Shown here: positions 24,501-33,895 of the stretch, in pieces
Layout of the letters: every line of letters starts with the position of its first letter
How positions within the stretch are numbered: position 1 is the first letter of the stretch
Origin: Phoronis australis
Lineage: Eukaryota > Phoronida > Phoronidae
Direction of reading: 5' to 3'
NCBI GenBank assembly: GCA_002633005.1
Contig: NMRA01000002.1
Span: forward strand, 2,264,655-2,328,654
Length of the DNA stretch: 64,000 nucleotides
Notes under the pieces: model-generated
The model's input: the letters and a program-made list of their open reading frames with translations, nothing else
The model's database searches: none
What the model was told of the DNA's origin: nothing
Program-made: the position numbers and the translations under genes

Positions 24501-25971
24501 AAATGAAAACATTTGAGAATGGACAGAAATATGCAGGCATTCAGATATTGATGGAATAGAGCCTCCTGTGCCTATACATTGTGTACATTGAGTTTAGGGG
24601 CATGTGCCAGTATCCCAAGGAGTAAAATTTTTTAACGACTGCAATATGGCTCAAGGCAGAAAACTATCGTTGGCCAAATGAATGAATGTTACGTCCGTAA
24701 TTTAATTCTTGTTAGATGCGTATAATAACTACATTGTATGTGCGCGTAAAGTAACTTTTAACGGCATAAAATAATACTTTACGCTGCAAACAATTACTTT
24801 ACGCTGAAGAGAACTATTTTCCACCTCAAATAATTACTTTACGCCGTTTAAAGTTACTTTACGCTGCAAACAACTACTTTACGCTGCAGAGAAATATTTT
24901 GCGCTTCAAATAATTACTTTACACCGTTTAAAGTTACTTTACGCTGCAAACAATTACTTTACGCTGCAGAGAAATATTTTGCAACTCAAATAATTACTTT
25001 ACGCCGTTTAAAGTTACTTTACGCTGCAAATAATTACTTTACGCCTCTATCAAAAATTAACTGATGGACGTACTTTAATGGCGTAACGTTCACCTATTTG
25101 GCCAACGATATAAAACGCACAGGTACAGTAAAACTTAATGTCTACAAAGTGCAATTTTGTTTACCCAGTGTCCTGTTGTTGATAGCAAGCATTAAGATTA
25201 GGCAAATGAGTTCCACTTGATGCCAAATTTACGTCCGTACTTAACAAACCTTTTACTGGCCAGACAACGCGTGGTAAATAGTATTTTATTGCGTTCAGTG
25301 ACTTTTATTTGCAAATAAATTATTTCAAAAATGCAGCAAAGATTTTGAGCATGAATCTCCGACTTGCACAAGCGCACTCTTAGATAAGGTCGTCTCAACG
25401 AATAAATTCATCTGAATTGTCACCATAACATACAACATAAAACATAGCTGTGCATTTTCGTGTAAAATTGTGTCATATATGTTTATAATATACCAGGTTA
25501 TTAAATTTTAGCGCACATGGATTGTTTTTTACTTACAGCTAATTACGCAAGGATTACGCTATGACTTAAAAACAACAAAAAGACAAATGTTTCAGAATAA
25601 TAGCTCATCACAATTTGCGAAACGTGTTTACCCAATTCTAATAAATCTGTGCCAACCCTAAGTATGTTTTTATTTTTTACCAATATCACTTTTTACCGGT
25701 TAGTTTCTTTTTATCGCCAGTCTTGTAGTTTGCTCTTACTGCATCACTAACATTGTCCACAAACACAGTAAACTGAAATGTACTAGTAAAAATTCGCCAA
25801 AACGAAGATTAATGAGAAAATGTCTTACCTGTGTTCTGGAACAGCGGCGATAAACACAGACACGAGCATGTGTAACGCGCATGGTATGGCTGGTATGCAG
25901 AGCAGGACATAGGTCCTCAACTGATATTTACCAAATTTCCCCAGTTGTAAAAGTATTTCATCGAAATGCAT
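12421..25971 (-). CDS. SLC22-family organic cation/anion transporter (10 exons, 533 aa)
   Basis: Plasma-membrane major-facilitator transporter of organic ions. I joined ten exons (25829-25971, 22422-22671, 22128-22231, 19198-19352, 18580-18748, 16513-16594, 16245-16384, 15446-15666, 15003-15184, 12421-12576); every junction has GT/AG ends, phases agree, and the total is 1602 nt ending in TAA. The N-terminus ([17 protein letters not shown]) is the family's usual opening, followed by TM1, a large extracellular loop (about 43-131) rich in Cys and N-glycosylation sites, the loop-2/3 MFS motif SDAIGRKK (about 164-171), PESARWL at 277-283 after TM6, and a TM10 region with [16 protein letters not shown]. 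Family length is usually 530-560 aa. Exons of 104, 155 and 169 nt match vertebrate SLC22 sizes as I recall them. Substrate and exact subfamily cannot be told. The loop 2/3 motif lacks the common D-R-F residues. Confidence 0.93.
13352..13440. repeat. 48-bp tandem duplication
   Basis: The phrase beginning AGTTTCAGTTATCATGAGTA occurs twice in a row with two substitutions (TAGTGC against TAGGGC, ACGCC against ACGTC). Confidence 0.85.
13921..14025. repeat. Inverted repeat around a poly-G tract with one N
   Basis: CGCATACGAGCG...GCGAAAACACTAC on the left mirrors GTAGTGTTTCGCGAGTATGCG on the right, with about 13-15 G either side of the N at 13977. It looks like a hairpin element whose loop could not be assembled. 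Confidence 0.6.
14432..14613 (-). CDS. Second copy of SLC22 exon 9, probably an assembly duplicate
   Basis: The same 182-nt exon, with the same splice sites, sits in a 568-bp segment (14158-14725) that repeats after the single N at 14726 (14727-15296). The two segments differ by a few substitutions and small indels, as two alleles would. Using both copies in tandem would duplicate TM10-11, so only one should be in the transcript. It could alternatively be a mutually exclusive exon, but the N exactly at the junction favours an artefact. Confidence 0.85.
15003..15184 (-). CDS. SLC22 gene, exon 9 (TM10-TM11)
   Basis: 182 nt. It encodes [20 protein letters not shown] and SSMVARVGS, conserved in SLC22 TM10/11. 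The acceptor ATTTCAG|CC fits phase 1 from exon 8; the donor is TTTG|GTAAGA. A near-identical copy lies at 14432-14613 (see separate entry). Confidence 0.9.
15446..15666 (-). CDS. SLC22 gene, exon 8 (TM7-TM9)
   Basis: 221 nt. It contains [19 protein letters not shown], the conserved SLC22 TM7/loop signature, then TM8 and [15 protein letters not shown]. The acceptor is TTTTAAG|GGC and the donor ACT|GTAAGT, phase 1. Confidence 0.92.
16245..16384 (-). CDS. SLC22 gene, exon 7 (cytosolic loop to TM7)
   Basis: 140 nt. An acidic loop ([19 protein letters not shown]) leads into TM7 ([12 protein letters not shown]). The acceptor is TTTCAG and the donor TTG|GTAAGA. Confidence 0.88.
16513..16594 (-). 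CDS. SLC22 gene, exon 6 (PESARWL motif)
   Basis: 82 nt. It carries the diagnostic [18 protein letters not shown] segment that starts the large cytosolic loop. The acceptor is TTTGTAG and the donor AAG|GTAGAC. Confidence 0.88.
16595..18579. other. SLC22 intron 5, with dispersed repeat
   Basis: 17.0-17.8 kb resembles 6.5-7.3 kb (shared features include ATTTGCTAAAATATT and the CATACGCGT context). Minus-strand ORFs at 17843-18380 have no recognisable domain; no exon is needed here because exon 5 and 6 phases already join. Confidence 0.55.
18580..18748 (-). CDS. SLC22 gene, exon 5 (TM5-TM6)
   Basis: 169 nt, typical size. It encodes [20 protein letters not shown] and on through TM6 ([11 protein letters not shown]). 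The acceptor is TTTCCAG|GT and the donor TT|GTGAGT, phase 2. Confidence 0.92.
18749..19197. other. SLC22 intron 4
   Basis: A/T-rich, no feature seen beyond the splice sites. Confidence 0.6.
19198..19352 (-). CDS. SLC22 gene, exon 4 (TM3-TM4)
   Basis: 155 nt, typical size. It begins IGRKKTLL, completing the MFS motif, then encodes two membrane helices ([20 protein letters not shown]). The donor is GTCG|GTGAGT, phase 1. Confidence 0.92.
19838..20022. mobile_element. TIR element, GCTGTAGTGG family, full copy
   Basis: Starts GCTGTAGTAGCAAAATTAG and ends CTCACTGCAGC. The interior carries phrases TAACTTNCGGTGCGTAGGCGC and GTGCGCCTACGCC shared with 20325-20506, 49085-49229 and 55544-55699. No ORF. 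A truncated relative lies at 19631-19715. Confidence 0.6.
20325..20506. mobile_element. TIR element, GCTGTAGTGG family, rearranged copy
   Basis: Contains the family phrases twice (TACCGTAACTTACGG-like and GGTTG...CTACG...CCCCACTA) and ends CCCCACTACAGC, so it may be two nested or tandem partial copies. Confidence 0.5.
20546..20616. repeat. 11-bp minisatellite
   Basis: About six perfect tandem copies of GCAGGGCGGCA, very G/C-rich compared with its surroundings. Confidence 0.9.
22128..22231 (-). CDS. SLC22 gene, exon 3 (TM2)
   Basis: 104 nt, the typical size of this exon in SLC22 genes. It starts [10 protein letters not shown] and ends in the loop-2/3 motif (GVMSDA). The acceptor is TTTTTTCAG and the donor GTGAGT. 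Confidence 0.9.
22422..22671 (-). CDS. SLC22 gene, exon 2 (extracellular loop)
   Basis: 250 nt. It encodes the large loop between TM1 and TM2 (residues 48-131) with several Cys and NLT/NET/NFT glycosylation sites. The acceptor is TTTGTAG|GTGTGC and the donor CAG|GTTAGC. Confidence 0.88.
24667..25108. mobile_element. TA-flanked TIR element (MITE) with internal minisatellite
   Basis: Ends TCGTTGGCCAAAT and its perfect inverse, flanked by TA (24665-24666, 25109-25110). The interior is a nested tandem repeat of a roughly 20-bp unit like TTTACGCTGCAAACAATTAC, arranged as an 80-bp higher-order unit (anchors at 24841, 24921, 25001). It is 442 bp against 280 bp in its counterpart at 2261-2540. Confidence 0.8.
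24740..25050. repeat. Higher-order minisatellite, 80-bp units of four ~20-bp subunits
   Basis: The phrase ACGCCGTTTAAAGTTACTTT recurs at 80-bp spacing (24841, 24921 with one change, 25001), and each unit contains about four related 20-mers. Confined to the interior of the TIR element. Confidence 0.85.
25829..25971 (-). CDS. SLC22 gene, exon 1 (coding start)
   Basis: The ATG at 25971-25969 opens MHFDEIL; the exon encodes the cytosolic N-tail and TM1 and ends at CACAG|GTAAGA, phase 2. The reading frame is open upstream but contains no ATG there. The paralogous exon at 3526-3668 has an in-frame stop just before the same ATG, which supports this start. Confidence 0.92.
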
Positions 25972-28740
25972 TTTTGCCGTGTGAACCTCGTCTCGTGAAT
26001 TGTCCGTTCTCAGATTGATCCCGGCTAAGTCAAAATAACCGAACAAAATGTTTACACTTAGAGTTCGTGTCAGGATCCCGGGGGAGTCATATACTTACAT
26101 ACTGTACGTGTAGGTTTCATATACACTGTATATGGGGCGTGCAGTTAGGATGGGTAACTTACCGCAAATGTTTGCCTTTATCGACCAAATTGCCTTCAAA
26201 AGTGTCGAATTTTAGGTGCAACTCTATGCAAAGGATCAAATTTGTGCAACAGAACTCTGCCTCTAGGCCCAGTTGCATAAAAGTTATAAGCCGTATAGCA
26301 ACAATGACGTCGCATTATCACGCGCCACGTCGTTATTGTTGAACAGTGCACCTGACGTCATGCAACAATCAAACTTATCCAGAGGATAATTTTGAAGTTT
26401 TATGCAACCCAACCCAGACTGAGACCCACAAAACGCAAAACAATCGAAAGGGTGATATTCATTTAGTTTTAGCCACTAAACATTGTAGGGTTTAAGCTCA
26501 TACTAAAGGATTGTGTTACGGACCAAACACAACAAAATGGAGACTGTTTATAGAAGTTCCCAAAATGGGTCCCTATTCCAAAAAAAAAACGTTCGCCGGG
26601 GATTCATCTTGCCGTCAGACAGTCTGAGAAGGTGGCAATTTGAATTTTCTAGTGACAAACCCCGTCAAACATTAAATCAATCACCGCCTAGGTTCGGTTG
26701 CTATCGTGACCCTGGGGATAAGCTGTGTCTGACTGACCACCTTTGTTCTCTGCATGAGTGGCTTACCACGTTTTGGACCATCTAAACCTACCAAATATTT
26801 CCGTTGCTGTACTGAATTTCAAAAAGTCCCCACCGAGTTCATTGCCGGCCGACGGGGACACCAGTGTTAAGTTTCAGTAAGTAAGATATGGGCTGTTTTA
26901 AGCTGTGAAATATTCATTGTATGAGCGACCACAACTTATTATTCGATCCGTGTACATGCATGTGTAGTTCGCATTGAGGGCTTTGTGATTAACATATTTC
27001 TTTCAAAATATCTTTGAAGTTAATGATGCCCTACTTCTTGAGGGTAATCAAATTCGCGACCCGTAAGATTACGATAGTGCAATTAATAAATGCACTTAAT
27101 ATACTCTTTATGTATATCATAGAAAAGCTCTGTCAATAATTGTTCTTAGTGTCTTCGACACTTAATGCAACGACTTAAACTATGCTTGATTACCGTCATC
27201 GATGAACATTTGTTTCTGGTACGATTGTTTAACGTACGCGTGAACCTGAAAACCAAAAATTACATTTGTTGATAAATGACTTCCTTAATGTGTTAATTTT
27301 GATTTATTTTTTTTTATAGGAATCGGAATAAATATTTTAGACGTTTTTCACCAAGCACTTTCCTCCGTCGTGTCTCTTCTTTTTCTGTGAATCCGATTCA
27401 GCTCCTCCTAAGGACTCAATTACACTTTCGGTAAATTCCGTGATAGGTCGAACACTACCGAGCGTTTTAAGGTTACCACATGGAACTTGTGAATCGAGTC
27501 TGAAATATACAAAAATGTAAGCAATGTCGCATTCCGACATGTATGTGCGATCATAATAGTCACAGAATACGATTTATGGCATAAGTAAATTCGCCGAATT
27601 CGTGGATGCATTCGACTACGCAGTGTATTTCACACCTCTAAAAAGTCGCAGACCCGGGGATCGAAGTCAACTACTATACGCCAAACATGGATTTATATCA
27701 ACCATCAGACATTAGTTACGGAAACCAGAAACAACACGATACTCAGTTAGTAAACAGATACATTTACTTCGGTCTTCTGTAAGACCGGTCTGGTGAATTA
27801 CGATTATATATAAAACCGGAATGTTTCCTACAGCTCACAGTTTTGAGAACTTGATTTGTGCAAGAAATGAATTCAAGAGACATGAATATACATGTAGTTC
27901 TATTTCTCAATGTTAAAGTGGTTTTAAGTAGCAAACATAAAATCATGGCTAAATCTCACCCCAGCTTGGTCATTTCTCGACAAATCGCGCCTCGCGATTC
28001 TCTAAGTAATTTCGTTCTGTGCTCTTCCAAAAAAATTCATAATTCCTGTTCTTTATTTTAGATTACACCATGTCCACTCTGTAGCACACCTTCTCGATAA
28101 CATGACGTGGTATTGGGCCGACATCGGCCCAGTAACGTAAAACCGTATACGGTATAAACGGTACAAGCCAGCACTGTACCAGTAATGGCCCAGTATAGTG
28201 ATGCTGACTTGGAACAGCTAATTTTGTCAGATAAGAAAACCAGGCAAGAATAACTTGCTAAAAAGTGCTATTAACATCTGGGGATTCATAATTCATTGAA
28301 ACTTTCTGTGAAATAATGTTTTGACTAATGTTGATATTTTGTATTGAAATGGATAATAACCAGAATATTGCAGGCTCCACAAGGGTACGGATACTAGCGC
28401 TCAATGTATATACACAACTGGTAACTCGACTCAGAGTGATGACACCATACATTGTATGTATGCCTGGCCACAGACTGTGTTGTTCTTCCGAACTGTTAAT
28501 GGATATGTAGGCGAATCTTTGGCAAATGTGAGTCGATTTTCAACCAAAATATTTTCGATGTGCTGAACGTAAGCTATTTTATGATTAACTTTGAACATTA
28601 AAGAGAAAAATGAAATAACCGAATGCTCGGCCACATTCCACTGAGGGACAGCCGACGGCTTATCACTGCCGTAAATAAAACGAGAACCTGAAACGTACAC
28701 ACAATTGCTGCATAGTAATGTGGCCATTCGCAGTAGCGCT
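25972..28740. other. 5' flank of the complete SLC22 gene and homologous upstream sequence
   Basis: Homologous to 3669-4790 and, at 27555-28060, to 7310-7790, so the duplication includes at least 1.5 kb of upstream DNA. No TATA box or other promoter element that I can defend. A small hairpin GGGCCGACATCGGCCC lies near 28114. Confidence 0.5.
26266..26415. mobile_element. TIR element (MITE), GGCCCAGTTGCA family, copy 2
   Basis: Same ends and interior as 11770-11919 with about 15% divergence by eye. Lies in the 5' flank of the SLC22 gene and has no counterpart near 3.95 kb in the other duplication arm. Confidence 0.65.
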
Positions 28741-30304
28741 GCCCTTCATGACACTCAGTTCACAAAATTATTTATAGTGCAACCTTAGAATTTATTATGT
28801 AATTACATGTCACAACTACATTCGTAAGTCTGAACTTTTGAGGATTGACGAAATTCACAATACAGAGCATAATTTGTTACAAATCTATCTGTGACTCGTC
28901 TGATGCTTGTTAACGTCCATTAATAGGCTAAATATGAAGTGGGTTCACGAATTGTCACGACCTCCACTGGGGGCGCCAGCATGCGTGTGACGTCAGGTGG
29001 ACACTAGGGTCTTAGTTAACATTTACCATTCTGCGTGCCACAGTCTCCGGTAGACTGCGGCCATCATATCTTCTGGCACTAGCATTGTAAAAATGGACAG
29101 TTGCCGATTTGGGCAACTGGACGAAGGATTGATCGAGAAAAAGTTTGATTACGGGAGAATTTCTTCCAGTTGGAAGAAACAGAAAGACATCGACAGCATC
29201 CTATGCACAGAAGCTACTCACAGCCACGTCATTTTTACGTTTTAATCACTGAGAGCGAGGCATAATTCGCCGAATTGTTTTCGGCGTATGAAGGTCCTAA
29301 GCGAGTGCCACCGTCTCTACATACTAAGTAGAGACGTTGGCACGGTCTTACACTAGGATGAGAAGAGTGTCTGAGGAAGGCACTGCTTTACTGCAACAAT
29401 GCAAAAATGGTGCAGGGGGGGGGGGTCCGAACCACCGGCCATGACATAAACATTGACGCCGGGGACACGCTGACCTGTGGAACGTAAATTAAATTCAAAT
29501 GTCGAAAGATGGAAGCTACTCCAAGTTTACCACAGGCTGAACTGCATTGCAGATGCCTCATACGGCACAACCAGGCACTGTACAATTCGATATCACCCGT
29601 CGTATTAATCAATTTCGTCAATATTTAATCAAAGTGACACACATCAAACACTAACAATGACAAGCTCCGTGGAATAATATCCCCTAAACGTGTTGTGTTA
29701 TGACATTCGTTCTTTCGTCCAAATATTTTTGCAGTTAAATACTGGCGGACCACACTGCTCGTCGTAAACCGCGTGTCTTCAACTATCCTCAATTTACCTC
29801 ATTGATTACACGTTTGGAAGCTACATCTGTATTTCTCTGTCACTCATTTATTTGTCTTGCTATCATTCTGATGAGGATTACAATAACGGTGTGAGAAGCG
29901 CTGACAAGGTAAAAAGCGTGTCAGCTTCTTCAGGACAGAGATCATTTAGAAAAAGGTGGCTATGAGTCAATTGGCAAACACAGCTTCAAACACATGGACC
30001 CATTTTTAAAACATATGGCTAACGTTAGTCAAATGTGTGCGGCCTTTTTCTGTTCGATTTGAGGAGAATGACATTTTTTATATGTGATTCCGTATTTCAT
30101 ATTAGGCCTCACGAAACACGTAAATCCACAGTTATTATCTGCATTTTGCAATCTAGACAACATATCAATGAAATTGTTTTGATCAACTTTTTTGCAATGT
30201 AGTATACGTGTATTAGGTTCTGAATGCAATGATGTTATTCAAGACAGAAGAAGGCAAAACTGAAACAGTGTTAGTCCGCCCGGATCATTTTGAAAATGGC
30301 GGAT
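28741..30304. other. Intergenic stretch, nothing recognised
   Basis: Contains a G10 run near 29417 and a 50-codon plus-strand ORF at 29093-29245 without recognisable features. Confidence 0.5.
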
Positions 30305-30990
30305 TATCTTTCGTGGGTCACTCGGTGTTCAGTGCTACACGATTATTCGTTTTAAATTAATTTTAACCCATGCCTCGAATATATAATCTAGATCAAGTGT
30401 TCAGCGGCATACTAATTGGTTGGAATTCTTAAGGGTTTCTGGAGGGCACAATCCAGTGTGTATTTTGTCTGTCATATGCCATTTAGTGGCCAGTGGGATG
30501 TATTAAATCACATGTAATTGATTTTTGTGGTATCTCGAATATATGAGCTAGATCATTTTTGGGGGGGTCATATGTGGGTTCCTTGTGGACCTTTTCCAGA
30601 ATACAATTTGTTTGCCATGGATCATTCGGTGTTAAGTGCGGCACCATTGATTGATTAAAATTAGTTTTAGCCGGTACCTCGAATATCAAGTAACCTAGCT
30701 CAAATTTTCAGTGGCATGCCGTTTTTGATGTTCTGGGTTTTCTGGCGGGCACAAACCAGATTGTATTTTGCCTGCCATGGGACGCATTTATCTATATAGA
30801 ACTTTTTGTGGTACATCGGATGTATGAGGTAGTTCTTTTTTTGGGGTGAGGCTTTTTGGGTTTCTGGTGGCCCCTTTCCAGAGTGCAATTTATCTGCCAT
30901 CGGTCATTGGCTGATAACTGCAGCACGATTGCTCGTTTTAGAACAGTTTTGACCGGTACCTCGAATATCAAATCTAATTCACACCCATAG
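30305..30990. repeat. Diverged tandem repeat, period about 290 bp, three copies
   Basis: Recurring phrases GGTCA(T/C)TCGGTGTT, TTTTA(A/G)CC(G/C)GTACCTCGAATAT and CA(C/T)GATT...TCGTTTTA at about 30305, 30610 and 30890, with intervening C(A/C)TTTCCAGA.TGCAATTT...GCCAT blocks. Copies are clearly diverged, so this is an old array. Confidence 0.7.
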
Positions 30991-31110
30991 CCTAGACAAC
31001 AGCAGAGATCATTTTCTGTACATACTGAGGTGGAATCTAAGTGCTCCCGGGGTCAGACGTTGGTACCTCGTTAAGATGCTAAATAGTGCTCTGTGCTGTC
31101 GGTCTGCCAC

Positions 31111-32002
31111 TGTTTATTCCCCATAATGAAATTTATTACTCTGACATAAATCCTATTATTAGGGCAAATATCATTATACAGCCCTACATGCTTCATATCC
31201 AACTCCTTGTTAGTTCCTACCAAGTCCGATGGTAGCGCTGTTTGTTCTTTCTCTCCAGCTTCCTGTTGGCCCAACCTCAAGCAACAGTACATTCACTCGT
31301 AAGTTTTCCTAATTAGACAATTTTATACCTTATAGACTCCTTCCTGTTTGTCGTTAATTGTCTTGGACACAAGTTACTTCACGTATTTATTACTTTTAGC
31401 CACAGATAGAGATGGCTTTTCTCACGGCCGCTTTCTTTCGATCCCTCAAACCCAAACCAATCCCTCGCCAATACTCCGTTCATGACCGTGGTTCCAAACA
31501 ACCACTTCCTGGGTATAAGTGGGATATCTTGCGGCAATCCCCCTCTGCTTTGGGGGATCGAGGAGACCCAGCGGCGAGATACAAAGGTTATCAATGGGGC
31601 GGGTATGACAGGGCCTGCCATGCGACCCAGGTCCCATTCTTTTATGAGTTTGTCCGAGTTACTGATATCAGGTTTCTTGCTGTGGTGTGGTTTCTCGTGC
31701 CCGTGTATTGTAACCTAAAGCTATTTTAAGCCTTGAACAAGGAGTGAAGCACAGATGGGGTCTGGCTACCCATGTAGAATGCGTTTGAATGCCAGCGGTT
31801 TGACAAGCGTGTGACCTAGGGTCCAGATGTACTGATAATTTGGGTGAATTGATGGTGGATGCTGGAATTACATAACACTAGACTACTAGGTACTATTCCA
31901 ACTGGACATGAGGTAATATTGATGTAAACAGATGGGATTTACAATGGTTGAGACCCTGAAATTCCCAATACAACTTAAATATACATTATTCTTGATGTTT
32001 TA
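31111..32002. repeat. ~0.9-kb repeat unit, copy A
   Basis: Starts like copy B (ATAAATCCTATT.TT.GGGCAAATATCATT, then TACAGCCCTACATGCTTCAT) and ends with the same tail (CCTGAAATTCCCAATACAAC...TTTTATTTGTCCCCAATAAT). The middle (31330-31950) differs from copy B and holds a 105-codon plus-strand ORF (31412) of unknown meaning. Confidence 0.65.
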
Positions 32003-32935
32003 TTTGTCCCCAATAATGAGATTGATGACACCCTGGCATAAATCCTATTGTTTGGGCAAATATCATTATACAGCCCTACATGCTTCATATCCAACTCCTA
32101 GTTAGTTGCTATCAAGTCCGATGGTAGCGCTGTTTGTTCTTTCTCTCCAGCTTCATTTTGGCCCAGCCTCAAGCAGCACTGTACATTCACCCGAAAATTT
32201 TCCTAATTAGACAATTTTATACTTCTCCCACCCTCCCTACCCTGGGTACCACGAAATCTCAAGTCCACCGATTCTTACCTTTCCCACACTCTCTCCCTTT
32301 TGTCGAACAAAATCTGCTGTTGGTTATTGTTGTTTTTGCAGCCCCTGCTGGTACCTTCTTCAGGCTGGGTGCGTGTTACCGTCAGGCAAGAACCGCCGTC
32401 ATTGGCTAGCGACCCGACCTGTACTCGAGCATCCACCACTGCAGCTTGCTTCTCTCCACCCCGGTCACAGCTTTCGGTACATACTGAGCCACGACACCAC
32501 ATTCCTTACAATTTCTCGTTTTATCACTCCGGCTGGTCTGCTCACTCAGCTTGTCCAGAACCCTGCTTTGCAGGTTGTTATAGCCCAGTTGGCTGTTTGG
32601 TGTACCCACTTTGTACTTTATATGATATTTGCCCATTTGGCAGTTTGTACCCACTTGGTACTTGTTATTGAATTTGCCATTTTCAGCTCGACCCAGTTGG
32701 TAGGCAATCGGCCAATACCCATTAGGTATTATGTGCCCATTTGGTACTATGCTAGCCTGTGACACTTAGCATCCGATGCTCAGTTACACTTTGGGTATTG
32801 GAAATGTGTGTGTTATCTCTTAATTAAGGAACCCATCTGGTTCCTTCTGTGAAATATTTTTTTGTAGAGCTGTGACCCTGAAATTCCCAATACAACTTAA
32901 AATATACATTATTCTTGTTGTTTTATTTGTCCCCA
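32003..32935. repeat. ~0.9-kb repeat unit, copy B
   Basis: Adjacent to copy A in the same orientation; their shared tails are 922 bp apart. The interior from 32280 to 32760 matches copy C at 40.7-41.2 kb, including a cluster of CCCATTTGGTAC-type motifs. Confidence 0.65.
32575..32760. repeat. Cluster of CCCATTTGGTAC-type motifs (with a second at 41018-41180)
   Basis: Motifs such as GCCCAGTTGG, GTACCCACTTTGTAC, GCCCATTTGGCA, ACCCACTTGGTAC, ACCCATTAGGTAT and GCCCATTTGGTAC follow each other every 15-40 bp. Present in copies B and C of the 0.9-kb repeat. Confidence 0.7.
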
Positions 32936-32983
32936 ATAATTACATTTGTGTCCGAAGCGCGGTTTGTTGCTCCTAAAAAAACT

Positions 32984-33895
32984 TTACGCTTTGTTGGAAA
33001 GCATAGAAATAATACATATCGCAGCCAAAGTTACAATATTAACTTTCCGTTGTGACGAGCACCCTTCAATAAATAAAGTAAAATTAAATTTAAGCTCTTT
33101 TCTCATGGCAATCTCATTTCTATAACGTGACTCGCAGACAACCAATTTGTCTTTCAGTTTCAAAATATCATGTTCAGTTGTTGTCGTTGAGACTCGTCTT
33201 TGCAACACCATGTAGCCCGGCTTTTCACCTTCCCAGCTTTCTTTTACAAGTGTGAAAGAGCAATATTTCTTGTCACCAACTCTGATGACAAGAGAGCTAT
33301 CCGGACCCCCGCCCGTGCTCGTGCATTTCAGGTTCACTCCCATTAACGCACTAGCGTTGAATATTTTAACCTTGCTCACACCACCCACGGTATCTGTAAT
33401 ATTTACTTGGATACCCGTCACGACAAAATTCATATGGTGTGGTTTTCTGCTGACAACAATTTTCACAACTGGAGTGGTTTGTTCCAAGTCACTTGTTGGC
33501 TTGTACAAGCAGCGATAAAAACCTTCGTCGCTTTCGCGAATGCGTATTGAAACCACTGTTCTGCTCATGAACGTTTCAGCAGTGCCGTAATGATATGCAT
33601 CAACAGTTATGTTCTCGTCATCCTCGAAATGTTTACCCCTAACGCTCATATGTCTTTTGTTAAGGCTGAGCCACCCGTTTGCTTCATCTTGCTTCCTCTG
33701 TATAAAGTATTCACTCACTCCACTTCTTCTCCACATATTGCCTCTCCAGCCAATGTCAACGATCACACTGCAAGTCAGATTCAAGAACTGTTTCAATTCG
33801 AGCACTGTAGAGCTGGTTTCCATGCACAGTTGGGGTTCTTGCGATATTACCTGGCAAGCCATTGCCACCAACAGCCAAATCAAGACAACCGACAT
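32984..33895 (-). CDS. Intronless secreted or GPI-anchored immunoglobulin-superfamily protein (303 aa)
   Basis: Uninterrupted ORF from the ATG at 33895-33893 to TAA at 32984. The open frame extends four codons further upstream but without an ATG. Residues 1-18 are a signal peptide (MSVVLIWLLVAMACQVIS). An Ig V/I-like domain spans about 20-150: Cys42, Trp55, and DEGFYRC with Cys129. A second, less typical Ig-like domain spans about 155-275 (Cys191, Cys254, extra Cys212). There are five N-glycosylation sites (39, 95, 165, 180, 271). The last 20 residues are hydrophobic (VNIVTLAAICIISML) after a small-residue CSS site, which fits a GPI signal better than a transmembrane anchor. Probably a cell-surface recognition protein; ligand unknown. 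It could be one exon of a larger gene, but signal, domains and C-terminus are all present. Confidence 0.8.
   Translation of the reverse strand: MSVVLIWLLVAMACQVISQEPQLCMETSSTVLELKQFLNLTCSVIVDIGWRGNMWRRSGVSEYFIQRKQDEANGWLSLNKRHMSVRGKHFEDDENITVDAYHYGTAETFMSRTVVSIRIRESDEGFYRCLYKPTSDLEQTTPVVKIVVSRKPHHMNFVVTGIQVNITDTVGGVSKVKIFNASALMGVNLKCTSTGGGPDSSLVIRVGDKKYCSFTLVKESWEGEKPGYMVLQRRVSTTTTEHDILKLKDKLVVCESRYRNEIAMRKELKFNFTLFIEGCSSQRKVNIVTLAAICIISMLSNKA

Larger units (their letters stand above)
22672..25828. repeat. Segmental-duplication arm: intron 1 of the complete SLC22 gene
   Basis: Counterpart of 1-3525. Similarity is interrupted by small indels, by expansion of the minisatellite in the TIR element at 24667-25108, and by extra TACATGTA-type insertions. 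No coding exon seen. Homology continues past exon 1 to about 27.5 kb, and again at 27.55-28.06 kb against 7.31-7.79 kb. Confidence 0.8.

Noticed and set aside
29093-29245. 50-codon plus-strand ORF
   Set aside because: Within chance expectation; no conserved motif or splice context.
29388-29621. Minus-strand ORF with a PQVSVSPA phrase resembling an Ig strand
   Set aside because: Only a few residues agree, there is no Cys/Trp framework, and the frame ends in a G-run artefact.
31379-31729. Overlapping ORFs on both strands
   Set aside because: Lie inside repeat copy A; neither translation resembles a known protein.
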